This document shows, piece after piece, positions 22,901 through 30,214 of a stretch of 64,000 nt of DNA (positions are counted from its first letter, which is position 1; each line of letters starts with the position of its first letter). Made by a program: the position numbers and the translations under genes. The notes under the pieces were generated by a model. That model was not told the DNA's origin. It saw only the letters and a list, made by a program, of their open reading frames with translations, and made no database searches. The stretch spans positions 124,001 through 188,000 of the forward strand of contig NZ_QPKV01000004.1 in assembly GCF_003339865.1 (NCBI RefSeq), given 5' to 3'. This DNA is from Pedobacter chinensis (lineage in GTDB: Bacteria > Bacteroidota > Bacteroidia > Sphingobacteriales > Sphingobacteriaceae).

Positions 22901-25900
22901 GTTGGTCCACAAGGTCCGATCGGTTTGACAGGCGATAAAGGAGACAAAGGAGAAAAAGGTAATGAAGGCGCAGTTGGTCCTCAAGGCCCAATTGGTCTGA
23001 CAGGCGATAAAGGAGACAAAGGCGAGAAAGGTGATGAAGGCGCTGTTGGTCCACAGGGTCCAATCGGTTTGACAGGAGATAAGGGAGATAAAGGTGAGAA
23101 GGGCGATGAAGGCGCGATAGGTCCTCAAGGCCCAATCGGATTGACTGGCGACAAGGGCGAGAAAGGCGATGAGGGTGCTGTTGGTCCACAAGGTCCGATC
23201 GGTCTGACAGGAGATAAGGGTAATAAAGGAGACAAAGGTGATGAAGGTGCAGTGGGTCCACAAGGCCCAATTGGCCTGACTGGCGACAAGGGCGATAAAG
23301 GAGAGAAAGGCGATGAGGGCGCAGTCGGTCCACAGGGTCCGATTGGTCTGACAGGCGATAAGGGAGACAAAGGAGAAAAAGGCGAGAAGGGCGATGAAGG
23401 CGCGGTAGGTCCTCAGGGTCTGATCGGTTTGACAGGAGATAAGGGCGACAAGGGAGATAAAGGCGAGAAAGGTGATGAAGGCGCAGTTGGTTCACAAGGT
23501 CCAATCGGTTTGACCGGTGATAAAGGAGACAAGGGCGATAAAGGAGAGAAGGGCGATAAAGGAGAGAAAGGTGATGAAGGCGCAGTGGGGCCGCAGGGTC
23601 CAATTGGTCTGACAGGAGATAAGGGAGACAAGGGCGAGAAAGGTGATGAAGGAGCGGTAGGTCCTCAGGGTCTGATCGGTTTGACAGGAGATAAAGGCGA
23701 CAAGGGAGATAAAGGCGAGAAGGGCGATGAAGGTGCTGTTGGTCCTCAAGGTCCAATTGGTCTGACCGGCGATAAAGGAGACAAGGGAGAGAAAGGTGAT
23801 GAAGGTGCGGTAGGTCCACAAGGTCCGATCGGTTTGACAGGCGATAAAGGAGACAAAGGAGAAAAAGGTGATGAAGGTGCTGTTGGTCCACAGGGTCCAA
23901 TCGGTTTGACAGGAGATAAGGGAGATAAAGGCGAGAAGGGCGATGAAGGCGCGATAGGTCCTCAAGGCCCAATCGGATTGACTGGCGACAAGGGCGATAA
24001 AGGCGATAAGGGTGATAAGGGTGATGAAGGTGCAGTGGGTCCACAAGGCCCGATTGGTCTGACAGGCGATAAAGGAGAAAAAGGCGATGAGGGTGCTGTT
24101 GGTCCACAAGGTCCAATCGGTTTGACCGGTGATAAAGGAGACAAGGGAGAGAAAGGTGATGAAGGCGCGGTAGGTCCACAAGGTCCAATCGGATTGACTG
24201 GCGATAAAGGAGAAAAAGGCGATGAGGGCGCAGTTGGTCCACAAGGTCCAATCGGTTTGACCGGTGATAAAGGTGACAAGGGCGATAAAGGCGATGAAGG
24301 TGCTGTTGGTCCACAGGGTCCAATCGGTTTGACAGGAGATAAGGGAGATAAAGGCGAGAAGGGCGATGAAGGCGCGATAGGTCCTCAAGGCCCAATTGGT
24401 CTGACAGGTGACAAGGGCGATAAAGGCGATAAGGGTGATGAAGGTGCAGTGGGTCCTCAAGGTCCAATCGGTTTGACCGGTGATAAAGGAGACAAGGGAG
24501 AGAAAGGTGATGAAGGCGCGGTAGGTCCACAAGGTCCAATCGGATTGACTGGCGAGAAGGGCGATGAAGGCGCAGTTGGTCCTCAAGGTCCGATTGGTCT
24601 GACAGGCGACAAGGGCGATAAAGGAGAAAAAGGTGATGAAGGTGCCGTTGGTCCGCAGGGTCCGATCGGTTTGACTGGCGATAAGGGAGATAAAGGAGAA
24701 AAAGGTGATGAAGGCGCAGTTGGTCCTCAAGGTCCAATTGGTTTGACAGGAGACAAGGGCGATAAAGGCGATGAGGGTGCTGTTGGTCCACAAGGTCCAA
24801 TTGGTTTGACAGGAGACAAGGGCGATAAAGGCGAGAAGGGTGATGAGGGTGCTATTGGTCCTCAAGGTCCGATCGGTCTGACAGGAGATAAGGGAGATAA
24901 AGGCGAGAAAGGTGATGAAGGCGCAGTTGGTCCACAAGGCCCGATTGGTCTGACAGGAGATAAAGGCGAGAAGGGTGATGAGGGTGCTATTGGTCCACAG
25001 GGTCCAATTGGTTTGACAGGAGATAAGGGCGATAAAGGCGAGAAGGGTGATGAAGGTGCTATTGGTCCTCAAGGTCCGATCGGTCTGACAGGAGATAAAG
25101 GCGAGAAAGGCGATGAGGGTGCTGTTGGTCCACAGGGTCCAATTGGTTTGACAGGAGATAAGGGCGAGAAAGGTGATGAAGGCGCAGTTGGTCCACAAGG
25201 TCCGATTGGTTTGACAGGAGATAAGGGCGAGAAAGGTGATGAAGGCGCAGTTGGTCCACAAGGTCCGATTGGTCTAACAGGCGATAAAGGAGAAAAAGGC
25301 GATGAAGGTGCAGTTGGTCCACAAGGTCCGATCGGTTTGACTGGAGACAAGGGAGAGAAAGGAGAAAAAGGTGATGAAGGCGCGGTTGGTCCTCAAGGTC
25401 CGATTGGTCTGACAGGCGATAAAGGCGATGAAGGCGCAGTTGGTCCACAAGGTCCAATTGGCCTGACTGGCGAGAAGGGCGATAAAGGAGAAAAAGGTGA
25501 TGAAGGCGCGGTTGGTCCGCAGGGTCCGATCGGTCTGACAGGCGACAAGGGCGATAAAGGAGAAAAAGGAGATGAGGGCGTAGTTGGCCCACAAGGTCCA
25601 ATCGGTTTGACCGGTAATAAAGGAGACAAAGGCGAGAAAGGTGATGAAGGCGCAGTTGGTCCACAAGGTCCAATTGGTTTGACCGGAGATAAGGGAGACA
25701 AAGGCGAGAAAGGTGATGAAGGCGCAGTTGGTCCACAAGGTCCAATTGGTTTGACAGGAGACAAGAGCGATAAAGGCGAGAAGGGTGATGAGGGTGCTAT
25801 TGGTCCTCAAGGTCCGATCGGTCTGACCGGAGATAAGGGCGATAAAGGCGATGAGGGTGCTGTTGGTCCACAAGGTCCAATTGGTTTGACCGGAGATAAG

Positions 25901-28594
25901 GGAGACAAAGGAGATAAAGGTGATGAAGGTGCAGTGGGTCCACAAGGCCCGATTGGTCTGACAGGAGACAAAGGAGAAAAAGGCGATGAGGGCGCAGTTG
26001 GTCCTCAAGGCCCGATTGGTCTGACAGGCGATAAAGGCGAGAAAGGCGATGAAGGCGCAGTTGGTCCACAAGGTCCAATCGGTTTGACCGGTGATAAAGG
26101 CGATAAAGGCGATGAGGGCGCGGTTGGTCCTCAAGGTCCGATCGGTCTGACAGGCGATAAAGGAGACAAGGGCGAGAAAGGTGATGATGGACAAGGTGGA
26201 ATTACAACTGCGGGTACTGATATTAATATTACAGGAACCGGAGTTGTAGGAGATGCTTATGTAGTAAATAGTTTAATTACCGCAAACAATGGCTTAACTA
26301 AAACAGGTAGTAACATTCAATTAGGTGGTGAATTAATTACACCAACAACTATTATTGCTGATGCGGCCAATACCCTGGCAGTAGCTGGATTAGAAATGGG
26401 TGTCGATACAGACAAAATTGTTGTGGCCGATCCAACAACTGGTGTTTTAAAATCAGTTGATCAATCTGCTTTAGCCATAGAACCTTGGCAGGTAGAAAGC
26501 ACAACAACAAAAGCAACCAATAACACCCAAAACATCTATCAGAACGCAAATGTAGGTATAGGTAACTTTTCAACTGCCAATCCAATCGCAAACCTTGATG
26601 TTCGAGGTTCTATTAGAGGTGGTGCGCCAAATTTAACAGCACCAGTAGGCATTAATTCAATTAGTGTAGGGCAAGGAACAGTTGCCAGTGGTGGATATTC
26701 AGCTTCCTTTGGTAGTGCTGCTTCTACCGGTTCATATTCGATGGCTTGGGGTGGCCCAGACTTCTTATATACAACAACAGGCCCACTTGCATCCGGTATC
26801 TTTTCCACAGCTTTTGGTATGGGTACTAAATCAACAGCGTATGCTTCAACTGCATTTGGCTCACAAACAGAAGCTAATGCATCTTATTCCACTGCTTTTG
26901 GAATCGGAGGAGTTGCTTCGGGTACTGGTTCTACTGCTTTAGGAAATTATAATATTGCTGCAGGTGAGTATTCAATAGCGGCCGGAAGCGAAACTTATGC
27001 AGCTTCACAAAATGAAACAGTTTTGGGTATAGGGAGTGCTATAAAAACCGGTACTGCAAGTAGTGGGGTTGCAACTGATGCATTATTGCAGGTTGGAGGA
27101 CTGAATGGTAATGCGCTAACCATACTTAAAAATAGCCACACAGCAATTGGTGTTACAGGTACGGAAGCTGCAGCAAAGCCAACTGAACTTTTGGATTTAG
27201 GCGGTACAGCAACAGCAGGAAATGGAGGTTTAAGAATAAGAAATATCAACTCGACTGAATATGCAGGAAATATTGCTACAGATAAAGTAGTGGTTGCAAC
27301 TGCCGATGGAGTTTTAAAAACAATACCTGTTGCCGATTTGACACCAGATCTCCCTGAAGAAACCCTGACCAAAATAACCCAGGATTTAGAGGCAGGCACA
27401 TTTACCTATACCGATGAAAGCGGAACCAGCAAAGATTATAACATCCACTGGAAGCTGAACAGCAATGGCACCGGGCTTTCTGTAAGGAACAGTGTAGCCA
27501 GTGGAGAAGAGGCTATCGCATTGGGTGGTGGCATTATTGAGGGCACGCCTCATCCCAATACGGCTTCAGGAACTGCTTCTACAGTTTCCGGTGGAGGGGC
27601 CAATACCGCTTCAGGACGTGGGTCCACCATTTCCGGGGGAACATTTAATGAAGCTTCACACCTCCTGGCCGTGGTTTCTGGTGGAACGGAAAATAAAGCT
27701 TCAGGAACTGCTTCTACAGTTTCCGGTGGAGGGGCCAATACCGCTTCAGGACTGGTATCCACCATTTCAGGGGGAGCAAGTAATACCGCTTCAGGACATT
27801 ACGCCGTGGTTTCCGGGGGAAGTGGCAATACAGCTTCAGGATACTCCGCCGTGGTTTCCGGAGGAGGGAATAATGACGTCTCTGGATATTATGCTTCAGT
27901 TTCCGGGGGAGCTCAAAATCGTGCTTTAGGGTTTGGTTCTGCGGTTTCCGGTGGAGAGCTGAATACCGCACATTCACCTTTCGAATGGGTGGGAGGAGCC
28001 TATAGTACGGAATATGTGCCGATTTTTTCATCAGAAAGCGCATATGACCCTCTTGCAGTGGGGGACAGGTTATTCAATATCGGAAATGGGATTGATGCCT
28101 ATAACAGACGCGATGCTTTTACCATCCTGAAAGGTGCAAAAACAGGCATCGGGTTTAGCAATTTTGAAACCAGGGCAGCGGGAGAGATGCTCCAGGTAAA
28201 CGGGAATGCACAGTTTGTAACATTGCCTGCTCAAGGTGGAAATATTGCTACAGACAAAGTGGTTGTGGTCAATTCAGATGGGGTATTGAAAACGATACCT
28301 GCCATAAATACCAGTGTAACGAATATTATCAAAATCACAGCCAACTATACCACTTTAGAAACAGATTATACCATTCTGGCAAATGCAACAGGATCAGGTT
28401 TTACTTTAACCTTGCCTGCAGCAAGTGCAAATAAGGGTCGTATTTTAATCATCCGTAAAACAGATGAAACTTCAAATATTTTAACTTTCAGTGCACCAAT
28501 TAAAATATCTGAAACCACCAGTTTTACCACATTAAACATTAATACTACTATCCGTATTCAAAGTGATGGAACTGATTGGTATAAGATAGATTAA
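19904..28594 (+). CDS. Giant collagen-like surface fibre protein
   Basis: Exported fibre protein of 2896 residues. Layout: signal peptide (1 to about 22, SVSFAQQ); N-terminal domain (to 110) with ALLELESSNKGLLHTRVSL, a block shared with other Bacteroidota cell-surface fibres; ten 62-residue modules (111 to 729), each a short Gly-X-Y run plus VTIVTNDSGTWVYNPGTNTW; a linker with GDTYINTTTGDTYTYNGTGW; about 1310 residues of nearly uninterrupted Gly-X-Y triplets (786 to 2099) in about 60 blocks like GPQGPIGLTGDKGDKGEKG; then an 800-residue head with YadA-like repeats (S-T-A-F-G-x-x-T and ASGxxSTVSGGxxNTASG) and a tail-fibre-like end (TLPAASANKGR, SDGTDWYKID). The Lys/Asp/Glu-rich triplets favour triple-helix salt bridges. 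No type IX sorting domain is visible at the C terminus. Likely a trimeric adhesin or spacer fibre. Confidence 0.9.
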   Translation: MNKHLLFSLTALLLSFSVSFAQQKVKDGTVTNGNLPNKDALLELESSNKGLLHTRVSLIRTTNAAPLSAHIAGMMVYNTATQNDVVPGIYYNDGTKWVFVRSNNSILVENQPGKTGAPGTPGTSGGPGAGVTIVTNDSGTWVYNPGTNTWTNINGPKGDKGEAGVVGVEAQPGKTGAPGTPGTSGGPGAGVTIVTNDSGTWVYNPGTNTWTNINGPKGDKGDKGDKGEAGVVGLEAQPGKTGAPGTPGTSGGPGAGVTIVTNDSGTWVYNPTTNTWTNINGPKGDKGEKGEAGVVGVEAQPGKTGAPGTPGTSGGPGAGVTIVTNDSGTWVYNPGTNTWTNINGPKGDKGEKGEAGVVGVEAQPGKTGAPGTPGTSGGPGAGVTIVTNDSGTWVYNPGTNTWTNINGPKGEKGEAGVVGVEAQPGKTGAPGTPGTPGGTGAGVTIVTNDSGTWVYNPGTNTWTNINGPKGDKGEKGEAGVVGVEAQPGKTGAPGTPGTPGGPGAGVTIVTNDSGTWVYNPGTNTWTNINGPKGDKGEKGEAGVVGVEAQPGKTGAPGTPGTPGGPGAGVTIITNDSGTWVYNPGTNTWTNINGPKGDKGEAGVVGVEAQPGKTGAPGTPGTSGGPGAGVTIVTNDSGTWVYNPGTNTWTNINGPKGDKGDKGEAGVVGVEAQPGKTGAPGTPGTSGGPGAGVTIVTNDSGTWVYNPSTNTWTNINGPKGDKGDKGDKGEVGVAGTNGTNGADGKSVMSGAGNPMNGTGNTGDTYINTTTGDTYTYNGTGWTVTGNIKGPIGLTGDKGDKGDKGDEGAVGPQGLIGLTGDKGEKGDEGAVGPQGPIGLTGDKGDKGEKGDEGAVGPQGPIGLTGDKGDKGDKGEKGDEGAVGPQGPIGLTGDKGDKGEKGDEGAVGPQGPIGLTGDKGDKGEKGDEGAVGSQGPIGLTGDKGDKGDKGEKGDEGAVGPQGPIGLTGDKGEKGDGGAVGPQGPIGLTGDKGDKGEKGDEGAVGPQGPIGLTGDKGDKGEKGNEGAVGPQGPIGLTGDKGDKGEKGDEGAVGPQGPIGLTGDKGDKGEKGDEGAIGPQGPIGLTGDKGEKGDEGAVGPQGPIGLTGDKGNKGDKGDEGAVGPQGPIGLTGDKGDKGEKGDEGAVGPQGPIGLTGDKGDKGEKGEKGDEGAVGPQGLIGLTGDKGDKGDKGEKGDEGAVGSQGPIGLTGDKGDKGDKGEKGDKGEKGDEGAVGPQGPIGLTGDKGDKGEKGDEGAVGPQGLIGLTGDKGDKGDKGEKGDEGAVGPQGPIGLTGDKGDKGEKGDEGAVGPQGPIGLTGDKGDKGEKGDEGAVGPQGPIGLTGDKGDKGEKGDEGAIGPQGPIGLTGDKGDKGDKGDKGDEGAVGPQGPIGLTGDKGEKGDEGAVGPQGPIGLTGDKGDKGEKGDEGAVGPQGPIGLTGDKGEKGDEGAVGPQGPIGLTGDKGDKGDKGDEGAVGPQGPIGLTGDKGDKGEKGDEGAIGPQGPIGLTGDKGDKGDKGDEGAVGPQGPIGLTGDKGDKGEKGDEGAVGPQGPIGLTGEKGDEGAVGPQGPIGLTGDKGDKGEKGDEGAVGPQGPIGLTGDKGDKGEKGDEGAVGPQGPIGLTGDKGDKGDEGAVGPQGPIGLTGDKGDKGEKGDEGAIGPQGPIGLTGDKGDKGEKGDEGAVGPQGPIGLTGDKGEKGDEGAIGPQGPIGLTGDKGDKGEKGDEGAIGPQGPIGLTGDKGEKGDEGAVGPQGPIGLTGDKGEKGDEGAVGPQGPIGLTGDKGEKGDEGAVGPQGPIGLTGDKGEKGDEGAVGPQGPIGLTGDKGEKGEKGDEGAVGPQGPIGLTGDKGDEGAVGPQGPIGLTGEKGDKGEKGDEGAVGPQGPIGLTGDKGDKGEKGDEGVVGPQGPIGLTGNKGDKGEKGDEGAVGPQGPIGLTGDKGDKGEKGDEGAVGPQGPIGLTGDKSDKGEKGDEGAIGPQGPIGLTGDKGDKGDEGAVGPQGPIGLTGDKGDKGDKGDEGAVGPQGPIGLTGDKGEKGDEGAVGPQGPIGLTGDKGEKGDEGAVGPQGPIGLTGDKGDKGDEGAVGPQGPIGLTGDKGDKGEKGDDGQGGITTAGTDINITGTGVVGDAYVVNSLITANNGLTKTGSNIQLGGELITPTTIIADAANTLAVAGLEMGVDTDKIVVADPTTGVLKSVDQSALAIEPWQVESTTTKATNNTQNIYQNANVGIGNFSTANPIANLDVRGSIRGGAPNLTAPVGINSISVGQGTVASGGYSASFGSAASTGSYSMAWGGPDFLYTTTGPLASGIFSTAFGMGTKSTAYASTAFGSQTEANASYSTAFGIGGVASGTGSTALGNYNIAAGEYSIAAGSETYAASQNETVLGIGSAIKTGTASSGVATDALLQVGGLNGNALTILKNSHTAIGVTGTEAAAKPTELLDLGGTATAGNGGLRIRNINSTEYAGNIATDKVVVATADGVLKTIPVADLTPDLPEETLTKITQDLEAGTFTYTDESGTSKDYNIHWKLNSNGTGLSVRNSVASGEEAIALGGGIIEGTPHPNTASGTASTVSGGGANTASGRGSTISGGTFNEASHLLAVVSGGTENKASGTASTVSGGGANTASGLVSTISGGASNTASGHYAVVSGGSGNTASGYSAVVSGGGNNDVSGYYASVSGGAQNRALGFGSAVSGGELNTAHSPFEWVGGAYSTEYVPIFSSESAYDPLAVGDRLFNIGNGIDAYNRRDAFTILKGAKTGIGFSNFETRAAGEMLQVNGNAQFVTLPAQGGNIATDKVVVVNSDGVLKTIPAINTSVTNIIKITANYTTLETDYTILANATGSGFTLTLPAASANKGRILIIRKTDETSNILTFSAPIKISETTSFTTLNINTTIRIQSDGTDWYKID
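20234..22089 (+). repeat. Ten tandem in-frame modules of about 186 bp
   Basis: Each module encodes QPGKTGAPGTPGT, GGPGAGVTIVTNDSGTW, VYNPGTNTWTNINGPKG and a variable run of one to three GDKG/GEKG triplets, then EAGVVGVEA. DNA identity between copies is very high, with differences mostly silent or in the triplet number. The tract uses GC-rich codons (GGC, ACG, GCG, GAC) far more than flanking genes. Confidence 0.95.
22261..26200 (+). repeat. About 60 tandem collagen blocks of 54-90 bp
   Basis: Blocks alternate GPQGPIGLTG with one to five GDKG/GEKG triplets and DEGAV. Block length varies in steps of 9 bp, i.e. one triplet, so the Gly frame is always kept. Occasional variants: GSQ for GPQ, GLIG for GPIG, DGGAV, NEGAV, DEGVV, DKSDKG near 25764 (the only broken glycine I noticed). 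Confidence 0.95.
27560..27990 (+). repeat. YadA-head-like 48-bp coding repeats
   Basis: Nine or so 16-residue units of the type ASGxxSTVSGGGANT, with GTTTCCGG(T/G)GGA recurring in the DNA. The pattern is that of left-handed beta-roll heads of trimeric adhesins. A second, looser set (S-T-A-F-G, 14 residues) lies at about 26680-27010. Confidence 0.75.
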
Positions 28595-28619
28595 TAGGGT
28601 TTAGGCAATGCCAAGCCGC

Positions 28620-29425
28620 CAGCCGATCAGTCATTGCGAACGGAAGCCAGGGTCAAAAGCGTTGGCGTGAAGCAATCTGCTGGTGTGAGGGATAATGAGT
28701 GGTGGCAGGCAAGGGGAAATAATAGAGGGCGAAGCGGTACTAACACGTTCGTCATTGCGAGGTACGAAGCAATCTGCTAGTGGGTAGGATGAGGGAGAAG
28801 GCAAGGGTGGGACAACAATAATAAGCCCCCAGCACACAGGCAGATTGCTTCGCCCCGATGAAAGGATCGGGCTTCGCAATGACGATCTGATCAACCGTCA
28901 TTGCGAGGTACGCCAATCCGTCATTGCGAACGGAAGCCAGGGTCAAAAGCGTTGGCGTGAAGCAATCTGCTGGTGTGAGGATATGAGCGGTTGCAGGCAA
29001 AGAGAGGGTAGAATGACGAAAGCCCTAACACGTTCGTCATTGCGAGGTACGAAGCAATCTGCTGGTGTGAGGGATATGAGCAGTTGCAGGCAAGGGGATA
29101 AATGGTAAGCCCCCCAGCACACAGGCAGATTGCTTCGCCCCGATGAAAGGATCGGGCTTCGCAATGACGATCTGATCAGCCGTCATTGCGAGGTACGCCA
29201 ATCCGTCATTGCGAACGGAAGCCGGGGTCAAAAGTGTTGGCGTGAAGCAATCTGCTGGTGTGAGGATATGAGCGGTGGCAGGCAAGGGGGGTGGAATGAC
29301 AAAGCGGTACTAACACGTTCGTCATTGCGAGGTACGAAGCAATCTGCTGGTGGGCAGGATGAGAGAGAAGGCAAGGGTGGGACAACAATAATAAGCCCAA
29401 CACACTGGCAGATTGCCACGGTTGA
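28620..29425. repeat. Palindromic-repeat array (family C), left half
   Basis: Units start at TCATTGCGAACGGAAGCC at 28631, 28921 and 29206 (steps 290 and 285). Each contains GTTGGCGTGAAGCAATCTGCTGGTGTGAGG, a (GT/GA)-GGCAGGCAA tract, CGTCATTGCGAGGTACGAAGCAATCTG, and an inverted pair CAGATTGCTTCGCCCCGATG / GGATCGGGCTTCGCAATGACG. The third unit is cut short before the GIY-YIG gene. Confidence 0.9.
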
Positions 29426-29458
29426 AAAAGTCTCTCAATAACGACTAAAGCATAAAAA

Positions 29459-29752
29459 ATGGAAAGAGGTGGCTGTATTTATATTATGACTAATGATTTC
29501 AACTCTGTTTTATACACAGGTGTAACATCTGATATAATAAGAAGGGTTTGGGAACATAAAAACAAGGTGTATGCAAAAAGTTTTACCTCAAAATATAAAT
29601 GTTATAAACTGGTTTATTACATGTTTTACTCAAATATAGAAGAAGCCATAGCTGAGGAAAAAAGAATAAAAGGAGGTAATCGTTTGGCAAAACTAAAGCT
29701 AATACAACAACTCAACCCAGGATGGGATGATTTATATGAAATTTTGGAATAG
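29459..29752 (+). CDS. GIY-YIG nuclease family protein inside a repeat array
   Basis: Single-domain GIY-YIG (UvrC/URI-like) protein of 97 residues. The motif strands are GCIYIMTN (5-12) and VLYTGVTSDIIRRVWEHK (17-34), giving the Tyr pair, the catalytic Arg and the following His; the metal-binding Glu is probably in EEAIAEEKRIKGG (61-73), and the C-terminal NPGWDDLYE is typical of this short branch. Such proteins are common in Bacteroidota, with unknown role; some act on DNA. The gene sits between two halves of the same palindromic array, and a hairpin follows its stop at 29756. That setting suggests a link to repeat mobility or recombination, which is inference. Confidence 0.88.
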   Translation: MERGGCIYIMTNDFNSVLYTGVTSDIIRRVWEHKNKVYAKSFTSKYKCYKLVYYMFYSNIEEAIAEEKRIKGGNRLAKLKLIQQLNPGWDDLYEILE

Positions 29753-29755
29753 CTT

Positions 29756-30085
29756 CCTTGCGAGACACATTACAAGCTTGTTAACAATCCTCGCAAGGGT
29801 ACGCCAATCCGTCATTGCGAACGGAAGCCAGGGCCAAAAGTGTTGGCGTGAAGCAATCTGCTAGTGTGAGGATATGAGCGGTTGCAGGCAAGGGGGGTAG
29901 ATGACGAAAGCCCTAACACGTTCGTCATTGCGAGGCACGAAGCAATCTGTTGGTGTGAGGGACATGAGCGGTTGCAGGCAAGGGGATAAATGGTAACCCC
30001 CACCACACAGACAGATTGCTTCGCCCCGATGAAAGGATCGGGTCTCGCAATGACGATCTGATCAACAGTAATTGCCAAGTGAGGA
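29756..30085. repeat. Hairpin and palindromic-repeat array (family C), right half
   Basis: Starts four bases after the GIY-YIG stop with arms CCTTGCGAG (29756-29764) and CTCGCAAGG (29790-29798), enclosing the palindrome ACAAGCTTGT. A full family C unit follows from 29812 (TCATTGCGAACGGAAGCC) to the inverted pair ending CAATGACGATCTGATCAAC near 30065. From 30086 to 30214 nothing is recognised. Confidence 0.85.
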
Positions 30086-30214
30086 AGAAGAATTAAGTTC
30101 CATGGGAATAATGGAAATTAAAGAATACCAGTGACACAAGAATAAAAAGACAATTGAAAGTAACCTATAAAGGTTTCTACAAATGATAAGAAACAGATAA
30201 ATAAGAAACATAAT

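Noticed and set aside
22248..24800. Long open frames on the minus strand across the collagen tract (up to 850 and 589 residues, also 23492-25261)
   Set aside because: They follow from the repetitive Gly-X-Y DNA having no stops in several frames; the plus-strand protein has a signal peptide, known domains and consistent triplets.
19904..28594. Phage tail-fibre origin of the collagen protein
   Set aside because: The C-terminal end is tail-fibre-like, but no capsid, terminase, integrase or tail genes lie nearby, and there is a bacterial signal peptide.
28631..29441. Several frames on both strands around the family C repeats
   Set aside because: Translation of palindromic repeat DNA; only the GIY-YIG frame has real motifs.
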